Origin: Podospora comata
Lineage: Eukaryota; Ascomycota; Sordariomycetes; Sordariales; Podosporaceae
DNA length: 64,000 nt
Assembly: GCA_017354895.1 (NCBI GenBank)
Contig: CP071494.1
Span: 310,001 to 374,000, forward strand
Reading direction: 5' to 3'
Positions 35,500 through 46,752 of this stretch are shown here, piece after piece (position 1 is the first letter of the stretch; each line of letters starts with the position of its first letter). Under the pieces are notes generated by a model that did no database searches, was not told the origin of the DNA, and saw only the letters and a program-made list of their open reading frames with translations. The position numbers and the translations under genes were made by a program.

Positions 35500-37668
35500 A
35501 TGGATACAGCGCAAGATACTGTGGTGGACGACCACCCAGTTGCCAGGAAAAGATCTCTTTCAGAGGTGGAACCTTCCAGTCCAGCAGGCGAGGAGGATGT
35601 GGACTCAACCAGGAAACGCACAAAGACTGTCGAGCCTGATGAGAAGGATGAGGGGGAGATCGCAGATTCCAAGTCTGGCTCGTCGCCGGCACCGGAGAGC
35701 TTCACGCCAGTCCAGCCCTTCGCCAAAGCTCATAATGGCTGGAATGCTGGTGTCAATGGCGGGTTGAGGATATCCTTTCCCTCGCTCAGGAAGCCACCCC
35801 AAACAAACGCTGAGGGTGATCAAGTCCCAGAGGCCCCAGAAGCGGAGTCCGGGCAGCCGTCCGATGAAAAACCCCAGGTCCAAGGTCAGCCAGATACTGC
35901 CGTCGAGCTTGAGGCAAGGCCGTCTATTGAGGGTCTGATTACACCAGATGGATATCCGAGTCAGCCTAAAAACTCTCGACGACGATCCTGGGATGCCAGG
36001 TTCAAGCATTGGTGTATTGAACTGATGAGGCTGAACAAGGACCACGAGGGAGTGCAAGACCCAGAGGTTCTGCGAGAGGCCTGGTCGAACTGGCTGCAAA
36101 ATCGAAAAAAGCAAGACCCGCTGGCGCAGACGGCGGCACTACGGGCAGCTCAAAGTTTTGAATTCACTCCAGAGGCCCTCACAGAGATGGCATCGGCAGC
36201 TCTTGCTCCGGAGAACGAACCAGCATCGCCTGCAGAGCAGCAGAGTGACCGCAGCACAGACAAAGCGACCAGCGATACCGGCAAATCCGAAAACAGCAAC
36301 AAGCCACTGACAACTTGGGAGGCTGGAGGCATGGTCCAACCCATTCGGCCAAACCAGTCCGCACTTCCCCTGGACGCCAAAGACGACCAAGCATGGGAAC
36401 ACATCTTCACCATATGGTGCCAGGACTTGGCTGAAATCAACTCCAAGAAGATCAAGACCAAGGAACCGCGAGACTTCAACAGGATCTTGACGGCTTACAA
36501 TCAATGGATTGGTACGATTGATGGGCTGCCGAAAATCAGAGCCACGGCAGCCAGGCGTAATGCGAGCAATTACCTGGCGAAGAACAAGGGCAGGGTTGCC
36601 TCTCTGCTTTCTGGTCGGCCGTTAGACGACGAGCAAGAGACAGAAGAAGAGGAGCCCAAGAAGGAGGCCGGGGAGGAACCAGTCCCAGAAAAAGTGGTTG
36701 CGGAGGAAACCTTGCCTCTCGCAGCACCAGTCAACGACGGGAACGAGGAGGTCAAATTCATTCCGCTCACAGAAGGGGAAATGGCGTACCGGGACCGGTA
36801 CTTTCCCGGCCTTGCTCCGGACGCTGTCTTTTGCGTCATGTGCGCTTCTTCGGAGCACAACTCGGCCGAGTGCCCCGAGATGGCCTGCAAGTTCTGCCAC
36901 AAAGACCACCCTTGCTGGACTTGCCCTGCTCGACAACGCTGCTCCAAGTGCAAGCAACTTGGGCATTCTGTGGCCGAGTGCAAAGAGCGACTGATACTAG
37001 CCCAGGACGAAATGGACTGCGCCCTCTGCGGCTCGCGCGACCACATTGAGTATAGCTGCGTCAACTTGACGAGAAGCTTCCGACCCAACCCCTCCAACAC
37101 CCCCAAAGTCCAGTCCTTACCCGTCTTTTGTTACCGATGTGGTGCTGAGGGGCACTATGGTGGCGACTGCGGGCTCAGCGCGCTGGAGAAAAAGGGCAGC
37201 AGCTTCAACCCATTCACCAAGGCAAACGCAAGCCAGTACGTGGATCCAAACTCTTCAGAGACGGCCCTTGCCTACCGCGGCGGTCACCGGTCTGCAGCAG
37301 ATTACAGATCAGGTGGCAGACCGGATCTTGGCAAAAGCATTGTCCCTCGCCAGCACATTCAATTCGAGTCAGACGACGACGATGATGATGAGTTCATACA
37401 ACCCATTGTTCAAAAGCCGGCACGGTCTGGGCACATTACCTTCTCTGGATACAGTGGGAATGGCAGTCAAAACCAGGAGAAACCCAGCGCGAGATACCCA
37501 TCCAGCCTCCCTCCAAAGCCTCCGGCGGTGTCGGTGCAACCACTACCGCGTGGGCCCCCTCCTCCGCTACCTCCAGGGAACAATTCTTTTGGGAGAAAAC
37601 ACGGCGGTGGAGGAAGTAGGGGCGGGGGCAGAAGTGGAGGTGGGGGTAGGGGCCGAGGTCGCTATTAA
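35500..37668 (+). CDS. Air1/Air2-like zinc-knuckle protein (TRAMP complex)
   Basis: A single exon of 722 residues. Residues about 445-557 hold five CCHC zinc knuckles in a row: CVMCASSEHNSAEC, CKFCHKDHPCWTC, CSKCKQLGHSVAEC, CALCGSRDHIEYSC and CYRCGAEGHYGGDC. They are followed by FNPFTKANASQYVDPNSS, a stretch typical of fungal Air homologues. Air1/Air2 bind RNA and bring the poly(A) polymerase Trf4/5 and helicase Mtr4 together to mark nuclear RNAs for the exosome. The protein is about twice the yeast length. It adds an acidic N-terminal region with a KRSLSE/RKRTK basic patch, two W-containing helical repeats (RFKHWCIELMRLNKDHEG at about 168; EHIFTIWCQDLAEINSKK at about 299), and a C-terminal RGG-like tail (GGGSRGGGRSGGGGRGRG). 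The ATG at 35500 is the first in frame. Confidence 0.85.
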   Translation: MDTAQDTVVDDHPVARKRSLSEVEPSSPAGEEDVDSTRKRTKTVEPDEKDEGEIADSKSGSSPAPESFTPVQPFAKAHNGWNAGVNGGLRISFPSLRKPPQTNAEGDQVPEAPEAESGQPSDEKPQVQGQPDTAVELEARPSIEGLITPDGYPSQPKNSRRRSWDARFKHWCIELMRLNKDHEGVQDPEVLREAWSNWLQNRKKQDPLAQTAALRAAQSFEFTPEALTEMASAALAPENEPASPAEQQSDRSTDKATSDTGKSENSNKPLTTWEAGGMVQPIRPNQSALPLDAKDDQAWEHIFTIWCQDLAEINSKKIKTKEPRDFNRILTAYNQWIGTIDGLPKIRATAARRNASNYLAKNKGRVASLLSGRPLDDEQETEEEEPKKEAGEEPVPEKVVAEETLPLAAPVNDGNEEVKFIPLTEGEMAYRDRYFPGLAPDAVFCVMCASSEHNSAECPEMACKFCHKDHPCWTCPARQRCSKCKQLGHSVAECKERLILAQDEMDCALCGSRDHIEYSCVNLTRSFRPNPSNTPKVQSLPVFCYRCGAEGHYGGDCGLSALEKKGSSFNPFTKANASQYVDPNSSETALAYRGGHRSAADYRSGGRPDLGKSIVPRQHIQFESDDDDDDEFIQPIVQKPARSGHITFSGYSGNGSQNQEKPSARYPSSLPPKPPAVSVQPLPRGPPPPLPPGNNSFGRKHGGGGSRGGGRSGGGGRGRGRY

Positions 37669-39107
37669 CAGCGAGAAATAGAAGTGATAGATGAGACAAA
37701 GCCTCTACCAGTTGCGAAGTCCTGCAGGAAGAGAAAGAATACCACGACATGATGCTACCAATGATCCACATGCCATGACCAGTCCACTCAACTGCTCCTC
37801 TCTATGTGGTGGCAGTTTGAAGCACACCGCTTGCGAATCACAGACGACGCAGCAGGGGGGGGAGTTTCGAAACATTTCTGATAGGCCGGCAGTGGGCCCC
37901 GGGAGGAAGTGGGGGGCGCGTCCTGGTCGCGACTCAAAAGACTTTCTCGGCAATTTGAAAGTGAGGCCTCGGAAGGCGGTGGTTTTTGATATGTCCACGA
38001 CTGTGAGCATGAGCATGAGCATGAGCATGAGCATGGGATGGGTGCTCCTTTTGAGTGAAATATTCGATATCGGCATGTAAGGAAACCCAACGTGGGCCAT
38101 GGAGGCCTAAGGCAAAGGCGAGATTGTTCTGGAAGACGGGCGGGGCGCTTAATGGCTTTATGCGATCGGCCGCGGAACCAGCATCGCGCCAGTTTCGTGC
38201 ACTAATCGCGCGTGTTTCGCGCGACGTGGCCTGCCAAGAGCTGTCTCAACGTTCTCGACGCCATCGATTGGGCAGAAAGTCACCGTCGACGAGGACCCTG
38301 TCTTGTCCTCCCGCCCTGTCTTTTATCGATAGCGACTTCCCCCCCTGGTCTTCCCCGCAACTCCAAGTGCCGTCTCAACATCTCCCAGTGGTCGAGAAGA
38401 GGCGGCCTTGAGACAGCCTGCAGACGGCCGCAGTTGTCGCATGCAGGTCTCGTAGCCTCCAGGCCACTCAGGAGACCCGGCGCGGTCCGCACACGTCGGT
38501 CGCGGTCGCAGCACCGTTCTCATGTCCCTGACCCTACCTTAAATCCACGCTTGTCCAGCTGCATGTCCAGTCCAGAGCTGCGGAGGGACATGGGACAATG
38601 AGTCACTCACCACCACTCATTCTCCCAGGTCGGCCATCTGGGGCGACGACGAACCATGACCCCTAGCGAAATCGCGCACGAGAGAGGAACCGCGAAGGGG
38701 GAAAATTGGGAGGTTGTTGAGTCGGTAGGGGAGGAGGAGGAGAAGGGGAAGGGGGGGCTTGTATAACTTGGTTCACGGGCTTTCTCTCGCGCGTCCGGTG
38801 ATCGAGAATTTTTCTGTTCCCATTTCCCCATCACACCTCTTCTTTTTAGATCAAGCAGATATCTATTTCCCGGTTCTCAGCGAGAAATACAACCCGTTCT
38901 CTTTCTCTCTTGTCTCTGACAGAAATCTTAGTTCTCAGGTTCTGACCTCCACAGCGTTTGCTATACACCTATCTCACTTACACATTTCACCTACACATCT
39001 CACCTACACACCTCACTTGAAACCACCACGTTTTGCTTGGCGCAGGGCTCCTGGCAGTTCCCAAACATTCCAGTGTTGGTTGTGTTTCTTGACGACATGC
39101 TAGAGCT
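37669..39107. other. Intergenic
   Basis: 3' region of the zinc-knuckle gene and promoter of the F-box-like gene, both on plus. It holds a five-unit GAGCAT repeat (38005-38034) and a C/T-rich leader before 39108. I see no gene. Confidence 0.5.
38005..38034. repeat. GAGCAT hexamer repeat, five units
   Basis: Five perfect GAGCAT units in the 3' flank of the zinc-knuckle gene. Confidence 0.9.
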
Positions 39108-41666
39108 ATGGCGTCAAGTACACAATTATTCTACCGCCTTTGGCAGGAGGAGACGGTGCGCGAGAGATTCTTCGAGCTCTTGTCCAAACAGGACCTCTGT
39201 GCCGTGAGAGTGGCCAATTCGGCCTGCTGCAATCTCGTCACCAGGCGGCTGTTTGTCCGCATCAACTTGACCTTCACATCAAACACCTTCACCAATCCTC
39301 ACCGCATTCAGGCCTTGTCAAGGATTGGCCACCACATCGAGCACCTCAGCTTCACCTTTCCCCATTCCAATGCCACCTTTCTACCCCCTCTCATTCACCC
39401 ACAGACAGGCCAGGAGATCCTGTTTCTGTACAACCCCCACACGTCCATGGCTTCGGCGCTCACAAGGCCAAAGTATGGCAATTCGGAGCTCGGCGACATC
39501 CTCACGCAGCAGTACCCGCCTCTTTTCCATGCGGCCAGCAATGTTCCCTCCTTCATCAACGCCATGAAGCACATGACCAACATGCGCCACCTCACCATCA
39601 AAACTCCCGGCCAGGAGCCCAGTGAGCGTTACCGGAGGGACATTGTTGATTACGCCCTCATCAGCCTCCGCATCTCGGTCGAGCGCGCACCTCTCACCAA
39701 GCTCACCAAGCTTTCGCTCTCTGGTGTTCACCCTTCCTCCTTCAACTACCTCCGTCACAAGCCGGGCTTCGGCGCTCTCCCCTCGGCGGCCCTCCGATGG
39801 CGTCAAATCAAGAAGCTGTACATTTCTGTCGAGAGCTGGGACTTTTATGGCCCTGCCCCCGGCCTCGACCACCTCAAGATTATTGACGACTACATCCGCG
39901 AGTTTGCCCCTCAGCTGGAAAAGTTTTCATTCACTTGGCTTGGGAGGAAGGGACCCTGCCCCATTGCCCTCTCTGGCGACCCCCTTTTCGCCGCCCCAAG
40001 ACACTCCAAGAAGCTGTTCAACGAGGTCACTTCCCCCATGTCTCCTCTTCCGCCCAAACCACTTAGACACCCGCTCGTGATGCCCAAGTTGAGGTGCATG
40101 GCGGTCAAAAACGCGACGATGAATGCGCAGCAGGTGAAGGGACTCGTCGCCGACCATCGGAGCACTGTCAGGGAATTTGACTTTGACAATGTGGCACTCA
40201 TCAGAGGCAGTTGGGACGATGCGCTGGGCCCATTGGTGGACAAAGAAGAGGGCGGCAGTCCCGACAGCTGGTCAAGAAAATCATTCGCTTCCGCAGGCTC
40301 AAACACAAGACCCGGGACATCCAGGACAAATACCTCGGCAGGGTCTGCGGTGGCAAACTCATCGGAGGACGAAGCTGTCACACCGTCGTCGGCTGCGGCC
40401 GAGGCAAGCAGGGAGTTGTTCGAGGTCGACCTTGAGGGAATGGTCTTTGGCGGCGTCAACGACGTCGACAACTTCGAGGCCGGGGTGGAGGAGTGGGCTA
40501 GGGGTGTTACTGCTGCCGCTGCTTCTGCGTCTGCCAGCAACGACCGCTTGGATGACTATGACGACGTCGCCTCTGACATTGAGGCCGCCAAGCAGGCGAG
40601 CGAAGGGTTCAGCACGACGCTTAGGAAGAGGAGGTTGAGAAAGAAGAGGAGGCACCATGACCACGATGAAGAAGACGAGCGCAAGAGCCAGAAGAGCACC
40701 GAAAAAGAAAAGGAAAAGAGCACTCGCCACTTTCCCGGCCTCGGCAAGAGCAGCAGCAAGCTTACGCTCAAACACTCGCGCAGCCGCAGCGACGAGACGA
40801 CTTCCACCACCCCCAAAGAAACCAAAGACCGTGAACGCTCTGAATCCCGTCCTCGTCTCCAACGTCGCCGCCGTCACCATCGCCACCACTCCTCGGATGA
40901 TGCTCTCCCAGCTCTCCCTACAATGCCGTCCATGCCGGAGGTGGTTGGCTCTGACGACGAGTCCTACTTCAACTCGCAGCACCCTTACTATACCTCCCCT
41001 GGTCCATCCACGCCACCCCCCCTCACCCGGTCTAACTCTCTGTCTTCCTCCCATTCTGTCTCCCCGGCCCCTTCCCCATCCCCTACCGGAAACAACAGGG
41101 GCAGCTCCAGAATCGAGATCTCAGTCCCTCTCCTCAACCCGGACCCCTTCCCCGTCCTCCTCCAGCCAACAGTTTACGACCCCTCGGCCAAGACCGGGCC
41201 GTTCGTGTGCTCCGTCGTCGGAGAGGAAGACCATGGGCTTTATGAAGACGATGGTCTGAGTCCAGCACAGAGACTGATCGAGGCGGACATGCTTGCCGAA
41301 GCGCAAGAGCGTGAGGCTAGGTCGTCTGCGCTCAAGAGAGCGAGGGAGGCGGTCATGACGAAGCTCTCGAGAGAGTTTTCGAAAAAGGCCAACGCGAACA
41401 GTGAAAGGAACAAGGGGTCAGCGGCGGTGCAGCAGGTCGCTGGGATGATGAGCCTTGCCGATTTACCTTTGCACCCTTTGCATACCGGAGGCAATGCTAG
41501 CAGCCACAATGTGGGCGGAAGCAATAACAGTATCGGATGCAGGATCCGGGAGGGGCTGTTTGGAAAGAGCATGGCGAATGTGGCCGAGTGCAGGTCGGAT
41601 CAGCAGAGGGTGACCATGGAGAGTAACGACAGCGTGTTGGTGCCGCTTATTTTTGCCAGGTCCTGA
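39108..41666 (+). CDS. F-box-like protein with disordered, basic C-terminal half
   Basis: A single exon of 852 residues. The first 60 residues (FFELLSKQDLCAVRVANSACCNLVTRRLF) resemble a fungal F-box, the part that binds Skp1 in SCF ubiquitin ligases. Residues about 70-360 have the LRR-like beta and helix rhythm seen in such proteins (MTNMRHLTIKTPGQE, LTKLTKLSLSGVHPSSF, RQIKKLYISVESWDF, PKLRCMAVKNATMNAQQVKGLV). The second half has an acidic and serine-rich linker, a Lys/Arg-rich patch (LRKRRLRKKRRHHDHDEED) and a Ser/Pro-rich stretch before a short folded end. Substrate unknown. Role as an E3 adaptor is inferred from the N-terminal pattern only. Confidence 0.75.
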   Translation: MASSTQLFYRLWQEETVRERFFELLSKQDLCAVRVANSACCNLVTRRLFVRINLTFTSNTFTNPHRIQALSRIGHHIEHLSFTFPHSNATFLPPLIHPQTGQEILFLYNPHTSMASALTRPKYGNSELGDILTQQYPPLFHAASNVPSFINAMKHMTNMRHLTIKTPGQEPSERYRRDIVDYALISLRISVERAPLTKLTKLSLSGVHPSSFNYLRHKPGFGALPSAALRWRQIKKLYISVESWDFYGPAPGLDHLKIIDDYIREFAPQLEKFSFTWLGRKGPCPIALSGDPLFAAPRHSKKLFNEVTSPMSPLPPKPLRHPLVMPKLRCMAVKNATMNAQQVKGLVADHRSTVREFDFDNVALIRGSWDDALGPLVDKEEGGSPDSWSRKSFASAGSNTRPGTSRTNTSAGSAVANSSEDEAVTPSSAAAEASRELFEVDLEGMVFGGVNDVDNFEAGVEEWARGVTAAAASASASNDRLDDYDDVASDIEAAKQASEGFSTTLRKRRLRKKRRHHDHDEEDERKSQKSTEKEKEKSTRHFPGLGKSSSKLTLKHSRSRSDETTSTTPKETKDRERSESRPRLQRRRRHHRHHSSDDALPALPTMPSMPEVVGSDDESYFNSQHPYYTSPGPSTPPPLTRSNSLSSSHSVSPAPSPSPTGNNRGSSRIEISVPLLNPDPFPVLLQPTVYDPSAKTGPFVCSVVGEEDHGLYEDDGLSPAQRLIEADMLAEAQEREARSSALKRAREAVMTKLSREFSKKANANSERNKGSAAVQQVAGMMSLADLPLHPLHTGGNASSHNVGGSNNSIGCRIREGLFGKSMANVAECRSDQQRVTMESNDSVLVPLIFARS

Positions 41667-43135
41667 GGTGGTTTAATGGGGTTTCTTGTCACTCTTTATC
41701 AACACCTTTTTTTCTCTGTCTTCTCTCATGTTAACGAATGAACAGACGGGGATGACAAGGCACGGTGTTATGTATTTATGATTCAAGGACGGAAAAAAAG
41801 GACTGGCTGGCATACTTTGGCAAGGTACAGGTGCAACGGACCGGTCAAACAAAGATACCTTGGGAATGGCATCATTGCTGGTGTTGGGGATGGCGGGACA
41901 TGGAAGGGTGTGTGATTGGGCGGTGGGTGGCAGGTGTTTTATGACATTTACGACCATTTTTACGTTACTATTCTGAACATTGTTATTTATCATCATCGAC
42001 TTGACGATCATTACCATGATATGATATATCTTAAGTCTCTGTACCTTACTTATCTTTTGGTATCACCGAACTATGCGCACCTTGATTTCTAGAAATCCCT
42101 CAGTACCTACCTTACCTAGGACAGAGACAGCAGACGGTGTGACAGGGTCCGAAACAGAAACTCTGTGACACTGACTGACTGCTTTGGCTGCCAAGTGCTG
42201 GTGTTTCGAGGGCGTCCAAGAAAAAGGCATCAGCATTGATAACAATCCCATGCCGTCCAACCAAGAAAGCGATCGATCGAAAATGGGCACGCTTGGCTCA
42301 CTCAGCAGACAAGACTTCTTGAGATCAGCGATCACCAAGCGATGAAGCGATGAGGTGCAGCGACCAACAGGCATGGGACATGCTCCGACGAAGTGCCTGC
42401 AACGGCTTGGCAGCACTGTTCTAGGCCCGACCGAAGGGCCGGGACGAATCAGACCAGAGCTTGCAAATATCCGTGTCCGCCCTCAGGGTGGTTGCTAGCC
42501 CCGACGGGCATAGCGTGGACGTGTTCGCTCAGCTTCCCTGTCCCAAAAATCCTTGGAACCTGGAGATTTGCTCCATCTGAACCCGCGAACCCGCCGCCGC
42601 AATCAATTGAGAGCCTCGACAGGTTCCGCCCTGGGGCTAGAAGCTCAGAGCTCAGACGTCGTTTATGGTTTCGCTTTTTGATTGATTTCGTCCTTCTATC
42701 ATCTGTCTGTCAGTGCTGTCAGTCTGTCCGTCTCTCGCCCGCCTTGTGCCTGTCCTGTTCGTCTTCTTTGTCAGCCACGTGTTGTCCCCAGCAATCAGAT
42801 CATCCGAACCTCCTGACCTGACAGGCCCTCCCGATCTATCTCGGCTTGCTTTGACTATCCGAAAACCGAACCGACGTACATAACCCACAGACGACACCTG
42901 TCGGCCACCATCCTGTCCGCATCTTTATGACTCGGTCGAGCCGGTATTGAGTCCAATCGCCGTTCACCTACGAGCAACCGAAGCCCTGGATATCGCCCTC
43001 CCTCCCCCGAACTGTCACGATACGGTCCCGTCGACACGCCCACCAAGCTCCGAGCCTCCCTACAGCAAGCAGCATGCATCGACCCCGACAGACCCGTCCA
43101 GACTGTCTTTTATAGTCTGCCGAAGTCTGCCAAAG
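41667..43135. other. Intergenic; leader of the histidine kinase gene
   Basis: 3' region of the F-box-like gene, then promoter and leader of the Sln1-type kinase. Two short uORFs, at 42927-42950 and 43074-43115, are listed separately. Confidence 0.5.
42927..43115 (+). promoter_or_regulatory. Two uORFs before the Sln1-type kinase start
   Basis: ATG at 42927 opens MTRSSRY (stop ends at 42950). ATG at 43074 opens MHRPRQTRPDCLL (stop ends at 43115), 20 nt before the kinase ATG at 43136. If the mRNA leader covers both, they would lower or time translation of the kinase. No intron is apparent between them and the start. Confidence 0.45.
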
Positions 43136-46100
43136 ATGAGAGTCGCGATCCGGGAGCAGCTCGCAGCCCTTGTGATATTTGCCGTCCTCGTTGCGCTCGC
43201 CATTGTCTCGATTCCAACATGGATATTTGTCAACAATTTTGTCATTGGCGTTGAGTCGGGTGGTCTGCTTCTGACTGCCTCGCTCAAGGCTGCAAGGATA
43301 TCATCCGAAATCGATCTGATTCAGACAACATGTCTTACCATCTCGACGCGCTTGATGCTGCAACAAGCATTCAAGAACTATTATCAAGGGAAAACCGAAC
43401 CTGGAAGCGAAGATCCCTGGGTGGAAGCCGTCGCCGATCTCAAAAGCGCTCTCGGCAGCTCAGGCTTCTCGGGACTTGTGCAAGGCCGCTTATACTCGAG
43501 GAATTCAACCGGCAATGCCAATGGGCTATTGAGTATCACCGGAAACGGAAACGGTGGCCCAATTTATCTTCCCTACCTGGGAAGTAACGGCTTGCCGGTT
43601 GTGCTTGGAGACGATACTTATGGCAACGGCTTCCCGCCCATGCTCTATCCAAACATTAGCTACCGAAATAACGGCCGGCAACACCAGTTCGTCAACACGA
43701 CATCCTTCTCCGCCGAGGTCTTCCCCGGCGTGTCTCTCGGCAACGGAAGTGATGGAAATGGCATCCTGCTTGGCCCTCTAGTTGTCAACTCCAGCTTTGC
43801 CCTGGTTTCCATCACCGTCCCCGTTCGCCAGAACGACCAGCCCCGTTATATATTGGGATACATGACACTCGTTGCCACTGCGAATACCTTGATAGATGTC
43901 CAGAGGTCTCGGGAAGGGCTGGGTCGCACGGGAGTGGTCCTTTTCATGGGCTCTACGAACCCTTGGAATCACTTTGAGAGGCGGGTAGCGGCATCGAATG
44001 AAACATGGCAACCGCCGCCGGACGAGTTCTCCAAAGAAGATATACACTTCCTCCTCCCACCCCATCCGCCAGAGGATCAGGATGATCGTCATGACCAACA
44101 CAGCTATGAGTCGGGAAACTTTGGCGCTCCTTTCCCCGTAACTTCTTATCCCATGGTTCACGACGTCTTCCGCAAGCAAAACCTTGAGCATCCCAACTAT
44201 GCAATCAGCGACCTGACTACTACCAACGAACAAGGGCACTCGGTGGCGGTGGGTGCTGCCCGACCGCAAACATCACTGGTGTCGTGGGCTGTGGTGGTGG
44301 AACAAGATGCAAATGAGGCCTTTGAACCCATTCACACCCTCAGGAGCATCCTCTTGGCCTGTGTGTTTGGCACCTTGGGACTTGTGCTGCTCCTGATCTT
44401 CCCTTGCGCCCATCTCAGTGTTATGCCCATTTTGAGGCTCAAGTCTGCCACAGAGAAGTCGATCGCCCCGCCAGGTTACGAGGATGAAGACAGCGACTCG
44501 TATGACGAAGAAAACCCCAGCTCGGGGGGCACAACTTCCGGGCGGCTATCCGAAAAAACGATCGTGGGCAAGATTCGCCGTCACATCCGCAGACGCAGAC
44601 GAGCCAAGGCTCGGCAGGGCATTTCGAATGAACCCACTCGTCGACAGTTCAAGATACCAGCACGTGTGGAGGACCGCAAGCACTTTGTGACGGACGAGCT
44701 GACGGAGCTTACGCAAACATTCAACGAAATGACGGATGAGCTTCTGAAGCAATACACCTCGCTGGACGAGAAAGTGGCCGAACGGACCAGGGAGCTCGAG
44801 ATCAGCAAGAAGGCTGCCGAGGCTGCAAACGAGAGCAAGACCCTGTTTATCGCCAACATCTCGCACGAGCTCAAGACACCGTTGAATGGAATTATGGGCA
44901 TGTGTGCAGTTTGCATGGAGGAAGACGACATCGTTCGCATCAAGCAATCACTCAAAACGCTCTACAAATCGGGAGATTTGCTGCTCCATCTGCTTGAGGA
45001 CTTGCTCAGTTTCTCCAAGAACCAAATTGGGCAACAAGTCAGCCTTGAAGAGCGGGATTTCCGGTTGGGTGAGGTTCGATCACAGATGCTTGCCATTTTT
45101 GACAAGCAAGTCCGGGAGAACAAGGTCAGCTTTGCTGTTAACTTTGTCGGCACCGAATACATCGACGGAAACCCAAGTCCAGAACGGACAAGCATCGACA
45201 AACGGCTTCCTGCTCTGGGCCCCCCTGGTGTCGGCAGGTTGAAGGATATGTGTCTCTGGGGAGATCAGCATCGTATCTTGCAAGTCATCATTAACCTGGT
45301 GAGCAACAGCTTGAAGTTCACGCCAGCAGGAGGCAAGGTTGAGCTCAGGATCAGGTGTCTTGGTGAGATCGAGCAGCCAAGTGATGAGAGTAGGACATCG
45401 TCCTTCTCCAAAAATGGGTCCAACCGCCCGGGACGAACGCGTCATCGCATGGGTTCCGGGTCGACACATTCGGCCAGTTCCAAGGGCGGGCAGTCTCCAG
45501 CGTCACCACCACCAAAAACAGATGGCACGGCGCTCTCCATCAACCCCGTTGATCGCAAGGTTTCCACCCACATTCAAATCAGAGAGCGCTCACCAACACC
45601 TCCACCGCCGAATGCAAGAACGTACATGTTCGAATTCGAAGTGGAAGACACAGGCCCTGGTATCCCCGAGCACATGCAGCAAAAGATCTTTGAGCCTTTC
45701 GTACAGGGCGACTTGGGCCTGAGTAAGAAGTATGGCGGCACCGGTCTGGGACTGAGCATCTGCTCGCAGCTGGCGACCATCATGGGCGGTAGTATCTCGC
45801 TGAAGAGTACTGTTGGTGTTGGTACGACGTTCACCATGCAGATACCACTCAAGTACATTAGAGATCGGTAAGTCAACAAGCCTTTTTATTCATGTTGATG
45901 ACGTGGTCATGGCTAATTGTTTCTCGTAGCGCTTCTAGTACAGCATCCAGTAGTATTGGGTCTCGTCCACAGAGCGTGTCTTCAGCAGACGGGCGCGCGG
46001 CTGCTGAGGCTGACCGGCGGAATTCGCTGTCTAGAGCCTCCAACGACGTCCAGCCTCCGCCATCTACCGTGCTCGATAAGCAACCCCGCCTAGTAGGCCT

Positions 46101-46752
46101 GAGACAGCCGTTTTTTGCGACAAATCTCACAGCCCGCCCTACTGCAGAGGATCAGTTGGCCGTGATTGATCGCGCCATGGAAAACAAGCCACCTGAGCAA
46201 GGGAAGCTCCGCGTCCTCGTGGCCGATGACAACTCGACCAACATTGAAGTTGTCAGTCGAATGCTCAAGCTGGAAGATATCTACGATGTGACCATTGCCA
46301 AGGACGGGCAAGAAGCGTATGATCTTGTCAAAGCCAACATGGAGAACAACCAGCGCTTCGATGTCATCTTCATGGACATTCAAATGCCAAATCTCGATGG
46401 TCTCCAGTCCACTCGATTGATCCGAAAAATGGGTTACTCTGCTCCCATTGTTGCTCTGACCGCATTCTCCGAGGAGTCCAATGTCAAGGAGTGCATGGAA
46501 TCGGGAATGGATGAGTTCCTGAGCAAGCCTATCCGACGGCCGGCATTGAAACAAGTGCTCAAGAAGTTTGCCACCATTGAGGAAGAGCCCGAGACATCAA
46601 GCTTGACGACAAAGAAAACCTCGCCAAACCAGACCCCGGCACAAACGCCAGGCCAAGAGAGCTCCGACCCCCTTGCTCTCACCAATGGAGACGCCGCTGC
46701 ACCTAAGGCTAAGGGAACTGCCCATGGCCCTCGTATAAATGGTTCGGCCTGA
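43136..46752 (+). CDS. SLN1: Sln1-type (group VI) hybrid histidine kinase
   Basis: Two exons, 43136-45867 and 45930-46752, with a 62-nt intron (GTAAGT...GGCTAAT...CGTAG), encode 1,184 residues. The start [17 protein letters not shown] is the usual opening of fungal Sln1 homologues and leads into membrane span 1 (about 10-30). A large outside domain (about 31-400) and span 2 (about 405-425) follow, then a linker and a coiled coil ([23 protein letters not shown]). The H-box is [15 protein letters not shown] with phospho-acceptor H577. The ATP-binding part has N-box NLVSNSLKF (about 720), G1 DTGPGIP (about 838) and G2 GGTGLGLSI (about 865). The receiver domain (about 1006-1125) has DD, phospho-acceptor D1060 in IFMDIQMP, and the SKP lysine. 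Sln1 senses turgor and, through Ypd1 and Ssk1, holds back the Hog1 MAP kinase path. All key residues are present. Confidence 0.95.
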
